64,000 nucleotides of DNA from assembly GCA_022747635.1 (NCBI GenBank), contig JAKTNV010000079.1, forward strand, positions 744,001-808,000. Reading direction: 5' to 3'. This DNA comes from Hetaerina americana (lineage: Eukaryota > Arthropoda > Insecta > Odonata > Calopterygidae). Shown here in pieces: positions 30,801-43,900 of the stretch. The first letter of the stretch is position 1. Each line of letters opens with the position of its first letter. The notes beneath the pieces are model-generated. The model had not been told where the DNA came from and ran no database searches. It worked only from the letters and a program-made list of their open reading frames with translations. The translations under genes and the position numbers were made by a program.

Positions 30801-33800
30801 GAGTTTAAATTTCAAATACTCTACAGTATCATACATGCTATCTATGCCCATATCATCATGCCCGTCTATGACTTTCATGATATTAAATTACGATGGCATT
30901 TGCAGTTCAGGAATTACATCAGGCTATGTGAGGTAGGTAATAGATTAACAAAGGGTATTGTTACACCTGAAGCATCACAAATACAATTAATAATAGCATA
31001 CCTCAAAAATGGAATAAATAGCATCACATTCCGTTAAATACGTGATGCGATTTAATAGCACATGAGAATATGTTTCTTTCTCTAGTTTACATTAAAGTAA
31101 CATGCATATAGAATTATGAACAGCACATGGTTAAGGTGATTTACATCTGTCATGTACCTACGTTCATTTTGTGAGCGTGGAAATATTCTGCTAACGTGAC
31201 AGTATCGTTTCTGCAGTATTTCTACGCAAATACATTGCTAGTGTCATGAATCACATGGAATATTAAATATCAACGAAGTGTCTACATTGTTATTCTTATG
31301 CATGTACGCATATAAGAAATCTAATCACAATATTCTTGCGAGCCATTCCTTCAAAGAACATTAACCGCTAACTTCATATGACAGTGATGAGAGATATAAA
31401 GTTATGTTTTCCATAATATCCTTTCAATGTTATTCTTTCAACTGACTTTCCTCTTTCCCTGCTTTCATTCTCTCCCGTTCATTACCCTTTCGAAGCACGG
31501 CAATTGCTAATGCAGCGAAGCCGAACGAAAGGTGTCTCCTCCCATTCACGGGAGTCTCTCTCCTCTTCTCTTTCCGGCGCCATGAATTAATGCTTTTACG
31601 ATCGCGAGGCACACAAATACATTGAATTGAAGAAGGTGCACATACTTAATGACGTGCTCCCTCTACGTGATGAGAGGCCTCAAAATCGAAACAACGGCAA
31701 AGAGAGGGATAACTCTGGGGTAATTAGGGGATCGTGCCGCGGATTAAATTTTCAGGGATAGTTGATGGCATACATTTGAATTTTTTACTATAATGGACTT
31801 TAGGACAGAAGAAAAAATTGTCCAAGGTGATCTACAAAAAACAGAAATTAAGACATTATTGTTAAACTATTTTTTGCGAAAGCATTCTATGATGTTCCAA
31901 ATTTCCCGCAGGCCTGCATGTTGAGAGAAATCCTCTCACTTTAAATGCTAGCGTTTGGACGAAATTATACTGTGATTATAAATGTCAGAATAAAATTTCT
32001 AATTATTCTTATCGCTACAGCGGTGACATCCTGATCCTGCCGAGACTAATAGGTATAAACTACCAATATTTTAAGACAACAACCTTCTCATAATAAGTTT
32101 AACACTTAAAATATGCTATAACACTTATTATTTGCTAAATAGTGTTTTAGCACGTTTTAAATACAACATTCTTACATAATTATGCATGATTTAGTTATTT
32201 ATGACGTAGTTTGCCATTTAAGATAGGATTTAAATGTAAACGGACTAATAAAGATACATATTATCATATGCAATTGTAAATGTGCCGGGCTGTATCCATA
32301 CTTTAAGCAAATAGAAAATTCGAAGCCATCAAATAACAGTACTTCAAAAGCTAAGGCATAATAATATTTCCAAGAGAAAAGAAATGGTAGAAGGTAGGGT
32401 CTTAACGTAATATTTCAACACAAAGAAATGCTATCCAACTGATGAATATTCGGATCAAATGCGTATTTCACTTAAATACAATGTGAATGAAATTCTCGTC
32501 CTACCGTACTAGTGGTAACTCTTATTACTAGGCAACTTTTTAAATCTTATTTCTGTTACAGGAACTTATTCCCTCCTCTTAACTTTGCTACAAATGACTC
32601 GGAAAAGCCTGCCAAAAGTTAACTGTGGACAAAATCTTTAGTTTATTAAGTTTTCCACTCTCCATTCATATTGAAATATAAGGAACTGCGACAATTGTAA
32701 AACACTTACTTCCATAAGATTTATCACTAGGAGAAAGAAGTTGGGACTAACCATCAACAAAATTGTGAAAATCATTAAACACAATTCTTACGCATTTTGA
32801 ACCCAACGGAATCGTATGGTGCTGAATATCTTCAAACCTTCAACGATAGGTATAGTTTCATAAGTCATAATGTTTCTCCTGATATATATATATATACTTA
32901 CCTTAATCAAAAAGAAGAGATAATTTACCAAATCTAATGGTCTGAGAACCAGAAATTTCAAGAGGTGTCATTTTTTTAATCTTCCGTTGGCATCGCTTAC
33001 ACGGAAGCGTTGAAGAAAATTTCAGCCTCAATGCCTCGAAACAGAGTAACGTTTCAAAGGTGAACTCGTGAGTAATTTTGCTAGACAGCAAGAGCACAGA
33101 CTTTTCACTAATGGCTCGAATAAATGAAAATTCTCCAGTTTCCTAATTATACTTTTGTCGGTATTGATTTCTCGGATGAAGCCAAAGACATCATTTGTGA
33201 CACGGATAATGCTTTCATGGCTGTCTTCCGCGGACCATCGCTAAGGAGCATTAGGGTTGGATAATTTCTTTCCCAGTGCGAAACAATGTAGTTAGTAAAT
33301 ATCTCAGATTTACAATCTTTTTCAGACCTGGATGCGACAAGCACCAAACGGGGATCTTTTTGCCTGTGAGTGTTCTCACGGTGTGAATGAGGAGTTGAAA
33401 TGGTAAAAATGAACCCATTTCAACTTTATCTCAGAAGGGGGATTTCGGGACACGGTATCCTTTAAAATGTTTCCAAACAAAGGGCACATTAAGTCGAATT
33501 ATAATATCAAAGTGAATCCCTATAGGCTGCTGGAGAAAGAGGTCATTCCATTTTCGCAGGCGCAAGATCATAACATTAAAATATCCACTTTGGAAAGGCC
33601 TGCTTTTGGAAACCAGGTAGGTTTGTCCCTATCATAAGGGTTGGGAACAGAAAAGATGTTTTTTTTATCGTTACAACGGCAGCTGTTTATTGACAAAAAT
33701 TGTATTGCATACAAACTATCATTTATTTTTTAAGATACCAAAAGTTAACTTATTGAGACTTGAGTGTTGGATTAACTTTCGTTTCTAAAGATTTGTTTTC

Positions 33801-34940
33801 AAAAGCCGAAGAATGCCCTCTTTTTAATTCAATACTTTAACGCTATTCAAAGCAAGAGGATAATATTAAAATTTCGAATTCCTACGTGCACAGTAATAGC
33901 AATAAAATTTTATGCTACCATCGTTCGAAACCATTTTACAATTCCATCATTGTAGTCCTCAAAATTGGCAACCTAATTCATAGCATGAAACGTTAAGTCT
34001 TTGATGAATTAATGCTGCACTATTTTCAGTGGAGATAGGAGAAAAAAGAAACGGAAGGCATTAAATACACAAATATTTACGTTAATTTCAGTCTATTATC
34101 AAGAGATAAGTAAATTACACTGTCAATACTGATTTGATAATAATTTACTATCGAATTGTCTTCGGTTACGAAAGAAAATTCTTTCGTCTATTTCTTCCAT
34201 ACAACTCTACACTTCCATACTTCTTCTTCTTCTGTCAAATTCATTGTTTCCGAACGAATAATTTTTATTAATTTAATTTCCAAAGAGGTCAGAAATTTAG
34301 CGAGTAGATCAATTAAATTCAGAGCGCAATTTAGCTTGTGCATGATCTGTATTGCGGATACATGTACTGGTATAATTTAGGTGCGATGTGCATTTAGTGC
34401 ATTTCAACTTCAGAATTACAAATGTTTGATAATATCATGATAATAAAGGCACATAATTTTCTATACGCATAGGTTTGCATTATGATGGGTATAATCCAAT
34501 TAAAGAAAAAATATGGCACCACGCAAAAGCATTATCCTGAAAGGAAGGAAATGATACAGTCGCTATAAGGGGCAAAACAGCAATTTTGCTGCCAATTTTA
34601 TTACAATCAATTTGTAACTTCCATTTGTAACTACCTTAGCAAATCTCTTTGCCTATTAGTCCCCAATGCTTCACACATTAAATCATCAACAACAAGCTTT
34701 TAGAAACAGATAATCCGTCCGAGCCCACCCGCTGGAAACTCATTAATGAAACCCACGCGGAATGGTCAACGGATGGGAGTGGAATGAGATTGACGATCGG
34801 GCGACCATCTAGCGACGGGATGGCGAATCGATAGTGTCGGCGAGCCATTATGCAGCGCGAAATGTATGCAAAAAAGAGGGAACGTAGGGGAAGTGGAAAA
34901 AAAATATATATATAAGCTGAGCGAAAATAACCGCTCGCGA
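27831..34940. other. Long AT-rich intergenic stretch, no gene seen
   Basis: Seven kilobases without a frame above about 95 codons and without a recognised repeat or RNA gene. A short TA tract is at about 32883-32895. Confidence 0.5.
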
Positions 34941-35520
34941 ATGTGTACTATTTCTCAGCCACCGCCTCCAAATGGGACGGGAGAAGGGGCGGAATAAGGA
35001 GTGTGGGTTCGGAGAGGGACGGAGGTCTAAGAGGGCAGGCGGACGGAAGGGCAAGAGGAAGGAGGAGATTCCAGGGGACTTGGGCTCGCAAAAAAATCCG
35101 CTCTCGAGAAGACGGGATGCTGTGAAGAGATGAGTTTTCTTGCCCGCTCCGAGGAGACGCTACGATGAGGGCGGCTCGTCGGCGTCTCTCGACGAGCGAG
35201 TGGCCGCCAAGCGGGGAGGTCGCTCGGTCGTGTCCCTGGGGGAGTGCGAGCGACGAGGACAGAAGGCGCCTTGCGGAGGAGGAGAGGGCCTCTTTGCTCT
35301 CTCCCCTTCAATTTTTTTGCGGAAGACTCCAAGGGAGAGCTATGGAGCTCAAAAAGTTTCCCCTTTGACTCGGAGCGCAGAAATGAAATGGCACCGCCGG
35401 TTGAGGGAGCGTATCGACGCCGAGATAATGAGAAAACCAACGGACGGACGGGCTTCCCGGAGAAAATAGCATGTGGGCGATGGCAAAAAATCTCGAATCC
35501 AGTGTTATCTTGAGAAAAAA
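34940..35520. other. GC-rich island
   Basis: CpG- and purine-rich on the plus strand, with overlapping frames on both strands (up to 137 codons) and no recognisable domain. A TA tract (34904-34915) and a TATAAGC sequence lie immediately upstream. Confidence 0.4.
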
Positions 35521-37006
35521 ATTCTCCGAACGGATTGAAAACATCAAAATAGATTGATATGAAATGACGGAAATATTTCAGGGAGGCACGCCGCCATTTT
35601 TGTCACGATATAATTCTTATTCAAATTATCGAATTATCAGTCATGGTAATATTCCCGCGTAAACTAATGCTAGGAAACACTTATTTAATTTCCGATATCA
35701 CCCATATGTACATATGCCTTCAATATCATATAGATAAGTCTTCATTGAGGTGAGGGAAGAATACTAATCTACAGACCGAGAACATTTAGTGTATGATGAA
35801 ATAGTTCGACTCTTCCATTTGGAAACATCCGTATTCGATGCAAAAGCTTTCGCTATGTAACCTTTCTGCAATAGCAGTATAGGTATGACACACATTCCAA
35901 ACTTAAAACATAGATCAGCCCTAAAATCGAAGTCAATATAATTGGTTGCCGTGCTTATCTCGAGATCACGAATGACGGGTTTTAGAAGAAAAATACAACT
36001 ACACATTCATTATATCACCACCCAGTCTAATGATTCAGCCTAATGTATGACCCAGAATGCTCAGTTAACATTGAAACTAAGTCAAAAGAACCAAACCACA
36101 CTTAATTGAGACAGCCATTATTTGAATATGAAAAATGATGAATGCGAACAACAACTGGAGAACACGAAAAAGAGCCAGGCCGGTATTTCGAAAATTGTTC
36201 ATAATTCGTTATATGCATGGTTAATTTTTCATAATTTTACATGTACAACATAATTGAAAACTGCAATTTTATTGGTACATTCGTGAATGCTACTCATTAC
36301 ATTCCCTAAAATTGCAAAATCACAAATTTAATCACCAAATATTGTTTAGACAGCCGTACATCATCCATCTGAGTCGACTGATAAAAAATTCTCGGGGGAT
36401 ATCTACAAGATTAAATTATAATGCGACCGAAGGATGCCATCGTGCATTGGATTGACTTCTACAAAACCAATAAAAAAGGAATTCATGATCCTAAAGCTGG
36501 GATAAAGGCAGAATATTCTCTTCTGGTTCCAGTCTCAACGAAGAAACGGGAGAAGAAATAATTCATTCCCAGAATTTAATTTACGGCATAATATACAATA
36601 AAAGACAATAAGATGGTAAGACTTTGATATTTAAACAAATTAAATGTCGCCATAGCTGTAGTAAGGAAAGAGCATAACCCACTAGATATCGCTATGATAT
36701 AATGGCGAAAGAATACTGCAACTCAAAACTAAATGAATCAGAACATTACAGCTATTTAAAACTAAAAACATTCTTATCAAATAGGTAATAGTGAAAAAAC
36801 TAGCACAGCATGAACTTATAACACTGGGAAATGTGACAAGTTCTCGTCTTCACACAATATTTTTGCAGAAAAATATTAATGGGATTATTTGAATTAATGG
36901 AGTTATCGAAAATGATTCCATATGTCGCCTGAATAATTTTTTCATTCCTTGACGACCGGCACAGATTTTAATTAATTTTCTTGGTACTTCGACGCAGAGA
37001 AGGAGT
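35521..37006. other. AT-rich intergenic DNA
   Basis: Nothing supportable seen. Confidence 0.5.
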
Positions 37007-37400
37007 ATAAAAGAGCACAATAAAGGGAATTACTTCTCCTTTGCAAGGACGTCCAGTCCCTACGGAGAGAAGTAGGAGAGGAAGAGGTGGCGAGGGAAGG
37101 AGGGCATTAACAGCGTCAGACCTCCGATTTTATCACACCACCATCGCATCATTATCCCTCCACACTATACGCCTTCCCCCCACCCCCATCCCTTCCCATC
37201 CTTCCCGCAAACTCCCCGCCTCCCTCCCTCTTCCTCCAAATGCCACCATCCCCGCGCGCGCGCACACACACACACACAGAACCCCCTCCCTCACATCCCC
37301 CAACCTCCCCAGAACTCCAAACCCCTATCCCTCCCAAAAAACGACCCTCCATTCACCTCGTCCTCTCCTTCTTCACCTTCTAATAGCACATCCGGTGAGT
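37007..37400 (+). promoter_or_regulatory. Candidate host promoter and 5' exon
   Basis: TATAAAAG at 37007-37014 is a textbook TATA box. The transcription start would fall near 37038. A strong splice donor (CCG|GTGAGTATG, intron from 37395) follows about 355 bases later. The intervening DNA is pyrimidine-rich with (CA)n at 37261-37278 and no convincing coding frame, so it would be an untranslated first exon. No protein can be assigned. The combination is suggestive, but each element alone is common by chance. Confidence 0.3.
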
Positions 37401-40400
37401 ATGCCTCTTGACTCGCTCCTTCCGGTAACCTAGTGGATTGCCAGCCACCCAACCGACAGACCAACCAGCCGCCCACGCAAAGAAAAAGACAACAAGAATC
37501 CTCCCACTCCCATTGTAATTACGATCCGTTTTCAGGTATTTATAATAGTGTTGAATCTCAGCCAGTTCATGAGACGCGGGGGGGGGGGAATAAAGAGGGA
37601 GGGGGAAACGAAAAGGATACGGGAGAGAGATAAAGGTGAGAGGTGTGGAAAGAGGGGAGGGAGAGAGTTTGGCACGGAACTCTGAAGGATGAGAGAGAGG
37701 AGGGGGGCATCAAGCGTACACTCAACGAGGTAATTTGCATCGTCCTTTTCCATCTCCGTCGCGAATGAAAAGTATCGCGTTTAAGCCGATCCCGCGTGCG
37801 CAAGTGATGCAAAACTCGAGAATGAATGCGATTCATCCCCTCTTCGCTCCGGGGTCTTCGTCAAGGCTGTACATCCCGCCGTAATCCTTCGACGGTGTCG
37901 GGTGAGTGGGGTTTCGTGCACTGGCTATTCCCAGGCTCTCACTCTGCGTTCGTTTACGCGCACCTCACCGTCTGTCATAGAAACACAATTCGCCAGATCA
38001 TCACTGCGTCTCTCCCGACTTCAGGGAAATACAAAATTGAGGAGGGCGTAATATTTAACACCACATAAAACAGGGAAACTACCGATAGATGGAACAGATG
38101 AAACTACGGCATTAAATTTCAAAAAATGAAAAGCATTAGTAGTTAGAGGGATAAGACTGTGACTGACAGCAAAGTTGAATATAGTCTCGCAAGAACAAGC
38201 TTTTCTTTAATTTTCATCCACATTAAAAGTGCTCGAGTATTTTCTAACGTGGAGCTGAAATACATTTATGCGCATTTTCCTGCGGCAAAAAATTATAATG
38301 CTAATGAGTAAGAACTTTGGCTATCAAAGTAATCTGTGTTTCTCCGGCACATGTTGAATAAATAAGATCCGTATGTATTGAAGCAACGGAAGTGGACGAC
38401 GTATCCTGGATTCGAATATTAAAAAAAGAAATATTTCACAGCCCTTGAAAGTCAATATGTTGGCAATTTGTCTCGGCTCTCAACGCAGTGGTGCCTTGAC
38501 GATGAGTGAAGGAGCAGTGTGCAATCGCCGCAAAGACGGCAGTGGATGATTTCAATTAATTCGAGTCAACTATCCGTGAATCAAAACCCATTGGTGATTT
38601 TTGTTTCCAATGCACAGTTTCTTTGTCCCTGATTCATGGGCATGAACGAATTGGATAGGCTCACGGCCCGTTGCTAATCAGATAACTGCGAAAATCACGT
38701 TAATGGAATAATTTTTCCCTTTGTTTGCAACTCAATTACGAGCATCAGTCAGTATAAGAGTTCAATTGTTTCCGGTGCCACCGCATTCCGGTCTCCTCTC
38801 ACCCCGTCAACAGACCTCCTCTCTCTATGCCTCTTCTCACGTAGCGTGAATCATGATTTTTACGGGTTTATTTGGATGTCCAATGCACGTGTCATCACCA
38901 CCTCAATTTCGGAAAGAAATTTTGCAGTTTCACATTCATTCGTCGAGTTTTCATCCACTTATCTTCCTGCGCATACAGTAACACTCACCCTCAATGTACT
39001 CTCATTCACGCGTATTGTTTCGATTTAATTGTTGAGGATTTAACATAACCATCTTCCAGATTCGAAAAGATCTAATCACATTTCTCGTACTTCATCTAAT
39101 TCAGCTTATTCAGACCATATATTATCAAATAACTACGCACCCATAAATCATCTGACGCCATGCAAATACCATCGAGTTTTACGCATCTGGCTGTCTTTGG
39201 AAGTATTGGTCGAGAGATGTTTTCAATGCAATAAATCAACAGCTACGGAAAACCTACGGATCGTGGGACGGCAAAAAAAAACGGAAATTAAAATGCCTAA
39301 AAGATGGACGTGACCTTCTACTCTTTCCTGACCGCCAAAGCATTCCTCGCGCTTCGAGTTTTGTTCCCATTGAGCTTTCCGGTGATATTCAAGGGCTGCC
39401 TGGTGATATCTTCAGAGGGTCATCAGCACCCTTCCATTCCCAGATAAAACGCCCGTGCACATTTATTTTGCTCTGACGCTGAACTTCGAAAATCGAACAG
39501 GCGAGAATCGAACAGGAAGGTGACGAGAGAAAGAGAGAGAAAGAATTTCTTATCGGGAAAAGAAAGAGGGGTGGGCGGGTGCGCTGAGAAAAGGAGACGG
39601 CGAAGACAGAAAGACAGGCATCCCCGTGTGGTATTATCGCAAAGGTGTTAATCGCGTCTTATCTACCGGCTGAATCCAAGGCTGGGCTCCCATGTTCTTC
39701 TTTCCGTTTCAGCCTTTTCCGGCGAGAACAATGGCAAGACTTGCTCTGAAGAATGAAAGAGGTCTAGGCACAAAACGAGACGTCCCTCTACAGTCTGTGG
39801 AAGATAGATATTTTTAACTGCAAGTCTTTCCCATCTTTCATTTTAATTATTTTCAACTCTTTTGGGGTGTAAATTACATTTCAAATGTTTCACTGGGAAA
39901 GCGTAAAATTCAGGAGGGCCGCCACACATTCATGGACTTAAGCAATTAGCTACGCGAGATAATTACATTTAACAATTTATTAAGGCTCTAATCCCACAGT
40001 TCATACATGACGCCACTTTGGAAACTAGTTAATTGAGCCAGATAATTTGCACCTTAATGATGCTGATATAATACAGGTAATTAGAACTATGTCTTAGACA
40101 AAAAAGGTGCATTTCCTCTTCGACGTCGAAAGTTAGGCAACGTGAGATGGATGAGACACAAAGGATACCACGTGCAGAGAAAATACCCGTCAAAAGTGAG
40201 CGTAGGACAAATATATCATCACTTTTTAAAAAGAATTGAGTCTGAAAATGGAATCACTTGAACATTATTGCATCGTGTGTATTGTTGAATGGATCATAAA
40301 TATGAACACCTGGTAAAATATATGATAAATATGGAATCTTTATACACGTGGTTTTGAAGACTATTGAAAATAAATCTGAGACGTAGGACGCCCAACTGAG

Positions 40401-42390
40401 AAATGAGGATAAACACAAGAGTTGCGCTAAAAGAAACCATTTGGAAAATTTTACGGAAAAAAATAAACTGACTGATTTCATATATCATAAGTAAACAATG
40501 TAAGTAAAATATTAGGGATTTTATTAGAGGGCGCAGAAAGGAATACAATACGAAGTAAATATAAAACAAGAATATTGGGGACATTGTAACGGAATGACGA
40601 CGTAGGAAAGGTAATGAAGTTTACTTTTTAAAGACTAAATGGCCGGCGGGGAAAAGAGAAAATAGATTTATACATTTTGACTGTGTTTAATTTTTTCATT
40701 CAAGCAACTTTCAACACCGAAAACCGACAAATATTATCCTTACCCGAAATATAATTTGTGAAAAAAAGTTTTTTGGACGAAAATCATCATCCCATATTTT
40801 GCTTTTTGATTTTTAGAATAAAGAAAGATAACATTATGCATCACTCAATGCCAAACAATAAACTCGAGGCAGCCTTCATCATTGACCAGAGCCAAATTTC
40901 TTCACGTGATTTCCCCCATTTTAAACTCTAAAGCTAAAAGCTTTTCCTTCTCTTTCTAATGGGAACAGAAATCAAAATACGCACAAACATCAACTATTAT
41001 TATTTTATGGACTCATTATAACAGCTCATGAAAAGATATTCTTTCAACGGGCAACACGTGTGAAGGTCTGAATGAAAAGCCGTCATGACTTCGCTCTCCT
41101 TGAAACTGAAATTGATCAACGATTCGCTGGGTGTTAACCCTGCTGCTGGCTGCCTTTGCCTCCTGGTTCAGAGAACAAGAAAAATAGTCGCGAAAAAATC
41201 TCAGAACAAATTTCCCTTTGCTCCGCTTTGCGATGCTTGACAGAGGAACTCCTGAATCCCTCACTGAATACTAATAACTTATAGCGAGCAAGTGACCAAC
41301 ATTGACCAAATTAGCCATTACATTAAAAAATAATAGATCAGGCGGAAATAACATTAGCAGAAGGCTTACGTTTCTTTATGTCTGTCATAAAATACTTTGA
41401 AAGGTTTCTCATCTTTTTTATTAAAATCAACTCAAATATGATGCTAATATGTATCTAAAAAATAAAAGAACTGACTTTTACCAACCGCCGACATTCTTAC
41501 ACTTTAATGTTTTTACAAGCCAAATCCCTCAATTTTGTCACATTAAGTAAATAGAATTTTACAGGATCAATAAAAGCCAAGGTCGCCAAGTTTGGTAGAC
41601 ATGTAGTAGTTTTTACTACCTGACCTGACTGGTTTTCCTTTAGAAATAAACTAATATATATTACATAAATATTTAACTGAGGACAACTAAGTTCCCAGAT
41701 CTGAGCCACTGTCAAACACTTTCATACACCTTTTGCTCGGATTCGTCATAAATGCTACCGCCAACCATTTTATTAAAATACGCTTCATCTACCTAAACAT
41801 TTTTAGCGCTATAGATTAAGCAAATATCTTTTTGAAGCAATGGCAAGGTAAAGTGCAGTTTTGCAGTAGTTGATCTTAAACATGACGGTGCAGGGGACGG
41901 GGCATGATGCCATCTACAAGGACGACTTCCAACTTTGATAAGTCTGAATAAAATATCAACGTAAAGAGACTGGATTAAAAATCGAATGTTAAGACGAAGG
42001 GGGGATTTTAATTTTGGCCGGTAGAACAATGTGCCGCTGTGCAGAGAAACGTTAGGAGAGTCTCACGTACCGATATCACCAGAAGATGAGAAGCTTGCAT
42101 GAAATGCAGAGCCAGTTGGGTGAGTCACGAGACTGCCTCTCAAAGCCTTCTGACTAATCTGACGATGGACACTACTATCGCAGAGTCCTTCACGGGGCAG
42201 CGTAACGCAATCAGTCTAAAACTGGGATTCCCGAACTTTTTACGAAGACGGCAACCTACGATTCTAAAGAATGTGATGATGCCCTTCCTTAGAGTTCCAT
42301 TCTAGGAAAACAAGTAGCTAACTGCAAGAAATGAAGATTTATAGAAGTAGAAATTATTTAAATCGATTAATTATTGCCGGAGGAAATATT
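37401..42390. other. Intergenic or intronic DNA
   Basis: Contains a G run at 37578-37587 with purine-rich flanks to about 37700, a GC-richer stretch at about 37800-38030, and AT-rich DNA otherwise. No exon, RNA gene or mobile element could be supported. Confidence 0.45.
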
Positions 42391-42479
42391 ATATATGTAT
42401 ATATATATATATGTATGTATATGTATGTATATATATGTATATATATATATATGTATGTATGTATATGTATGTATATATA

Positions 42480-42540
<61 letters not shown>
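42391..42540. repeat. TA/TG microsatellite
   Basis: TATATG and TATGTATG units followed by uninterrupted (TA)n from about 42489. All long frames here are Tyr/Ile repeats. Confidence 0.95.
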
Positions 42541-42652
42541 TGGACAGCAACAAGCAATATAGAAACACAAAAAGATCGCTCACACGTTTTTTCTTGATCA
42601 TTTCGACGGAATTCTGCTCCGTCTTCATCGGAAGATATAGAAATAATGACTC

Positions 42653-42655
<3 letters not shown>
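42541..42655 (+). repeat. Hairpin-repeat family, single copy
   Basis: Contains AATATAGAAACACAAAAAGA, CTCACACGTTTTTTCTTGAT and ATTTCGACGGA...TCCGTCTTCATCGG, matching the arm and loop of the foldback element at 15392-15577. CGACGGA and TCCGTC can pair as a small hairpin around ATTCTGC. It ends in (TG)n(TA)n. No coding capacity. Confidence 0.75.
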
Positions 42656-42732
<77 letters not shown>

Positions 42733-42737
42733 CACAC
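42656..42737. repeat. (TG)n(TA)n microsatellite
   Basis: Short TG run then about 65 bases of TA. It borders the hairpin repeat on its right side. Confidence 0.95.
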
Positions 42738-43059
42738 ACACAAACGTATGTATATACACGTATAAAAATACTGATATGATTACAATCGGCTGTTCTACAC
42801 ATGTCAATTATGACATGCATCAGAAAATTACGATTTTCCTTTCAATTATCTACCATTTCATACGAAAGACAAAAAAAGATACGATGGACAATTGTTGCAC
42901 TCGTGTTTGATAGAATTGATTCTCCCTTCACCTTGAGAAATAACTCACTATCTTTGTCACGAATCATGTCTAGGAAAATTCGCTCTCATAAATCTCCCAA
43001 GTCAAGCCAGCAATTAAAAATGAAATCTTCTCTTGTTTGATCCGGTCAATCGATTCGTA

Positions 43060-43900
43060 ATCGGCCCGGAGTCGGAGGCGCCGGTTTACCATTTGCATCG
43101 GCTGGAAATGGATTCGAATCCTCGTCCGGCCTGATGGATAGGCGTCACTGTCGACGGAGAGTTAAATAAAAAAGAGAAGACTTCGACTCATCACGGCAGG
43201 TAGGGAAGGGCTGAGGGCTCAAACGCAGCCGCCTCGGCGAGAAGGAACTAAAGAAAAGGTCCGACGAGCCGGCGCGTCCAGCCAGCCAGTCCAGGACGAA
43301 ACCGGTGCTCCAGACGGGACACGTTAATGAAAATCCTTCTGCCGTCCGAAAGAGGAAGCGATGTCCCTTGTCGAGCGGAAAGAAGGAAAGGCATTAGTCC
43401 AAAAGACGAACGAAGGAAGAGAACCGAATGAGGGTGGGGGGATGGAGTTCTTTCCTTTCTCGAACTGGAGACAAGATAGAAAAGAGAGGGAGTCGGGAAG
43501 GTTTCCCCCCTTCCTTGCAACCTTGCTCTTCCTTCGCAGCTTTTTTTATAAACTGATGACCGAATATGGGATGTGGAGTGGCCAACGAAAGAGATTATAT
43601 GCGGGCAGAGGTAGCGGGAGGAGAGAGAGAAGCGTAATGGAGCGGGAGAACGGCGAGGAGGACGGCGGAACGGAAAGGGTACTGGAGACAGCGGAGGGAG
43701 GGACGTAAAGGGTTCCTCCCAGCGCACCGAGTGACCCGACGGTTGATCGTGAGGAGCATACCGGACGATCCACACCCCCTCCCACACCCCTCTTCCACGA
43801 CCCTTTCCTCCTCCTCTTCCATCGTCTGCTCTCTTTCCTCATCCCGTGCGGACAGGGAAGGGACGGGGCTGCGGAGGAGAGAGGAGGAGGAGCAGGTTTC
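43060..43900. other. Purine-rich GC island
   Basis: One of the largest islands. Plus strand G/A rich at 43200-43720, then pyrimidine rich at 43770-43840. A minus-strand frame of 179 codons and several shorter ones cross it but are low-complexity Ser/Pro/Arg sequence. Confidence 0.4.

Noticed and set aside
43248..43787. 179-codon minus-strand frame
   Set aside because: Low-complexity Ser/Pro/Arg sequence in a GC island, with overlapping frames on both strands and no motif.
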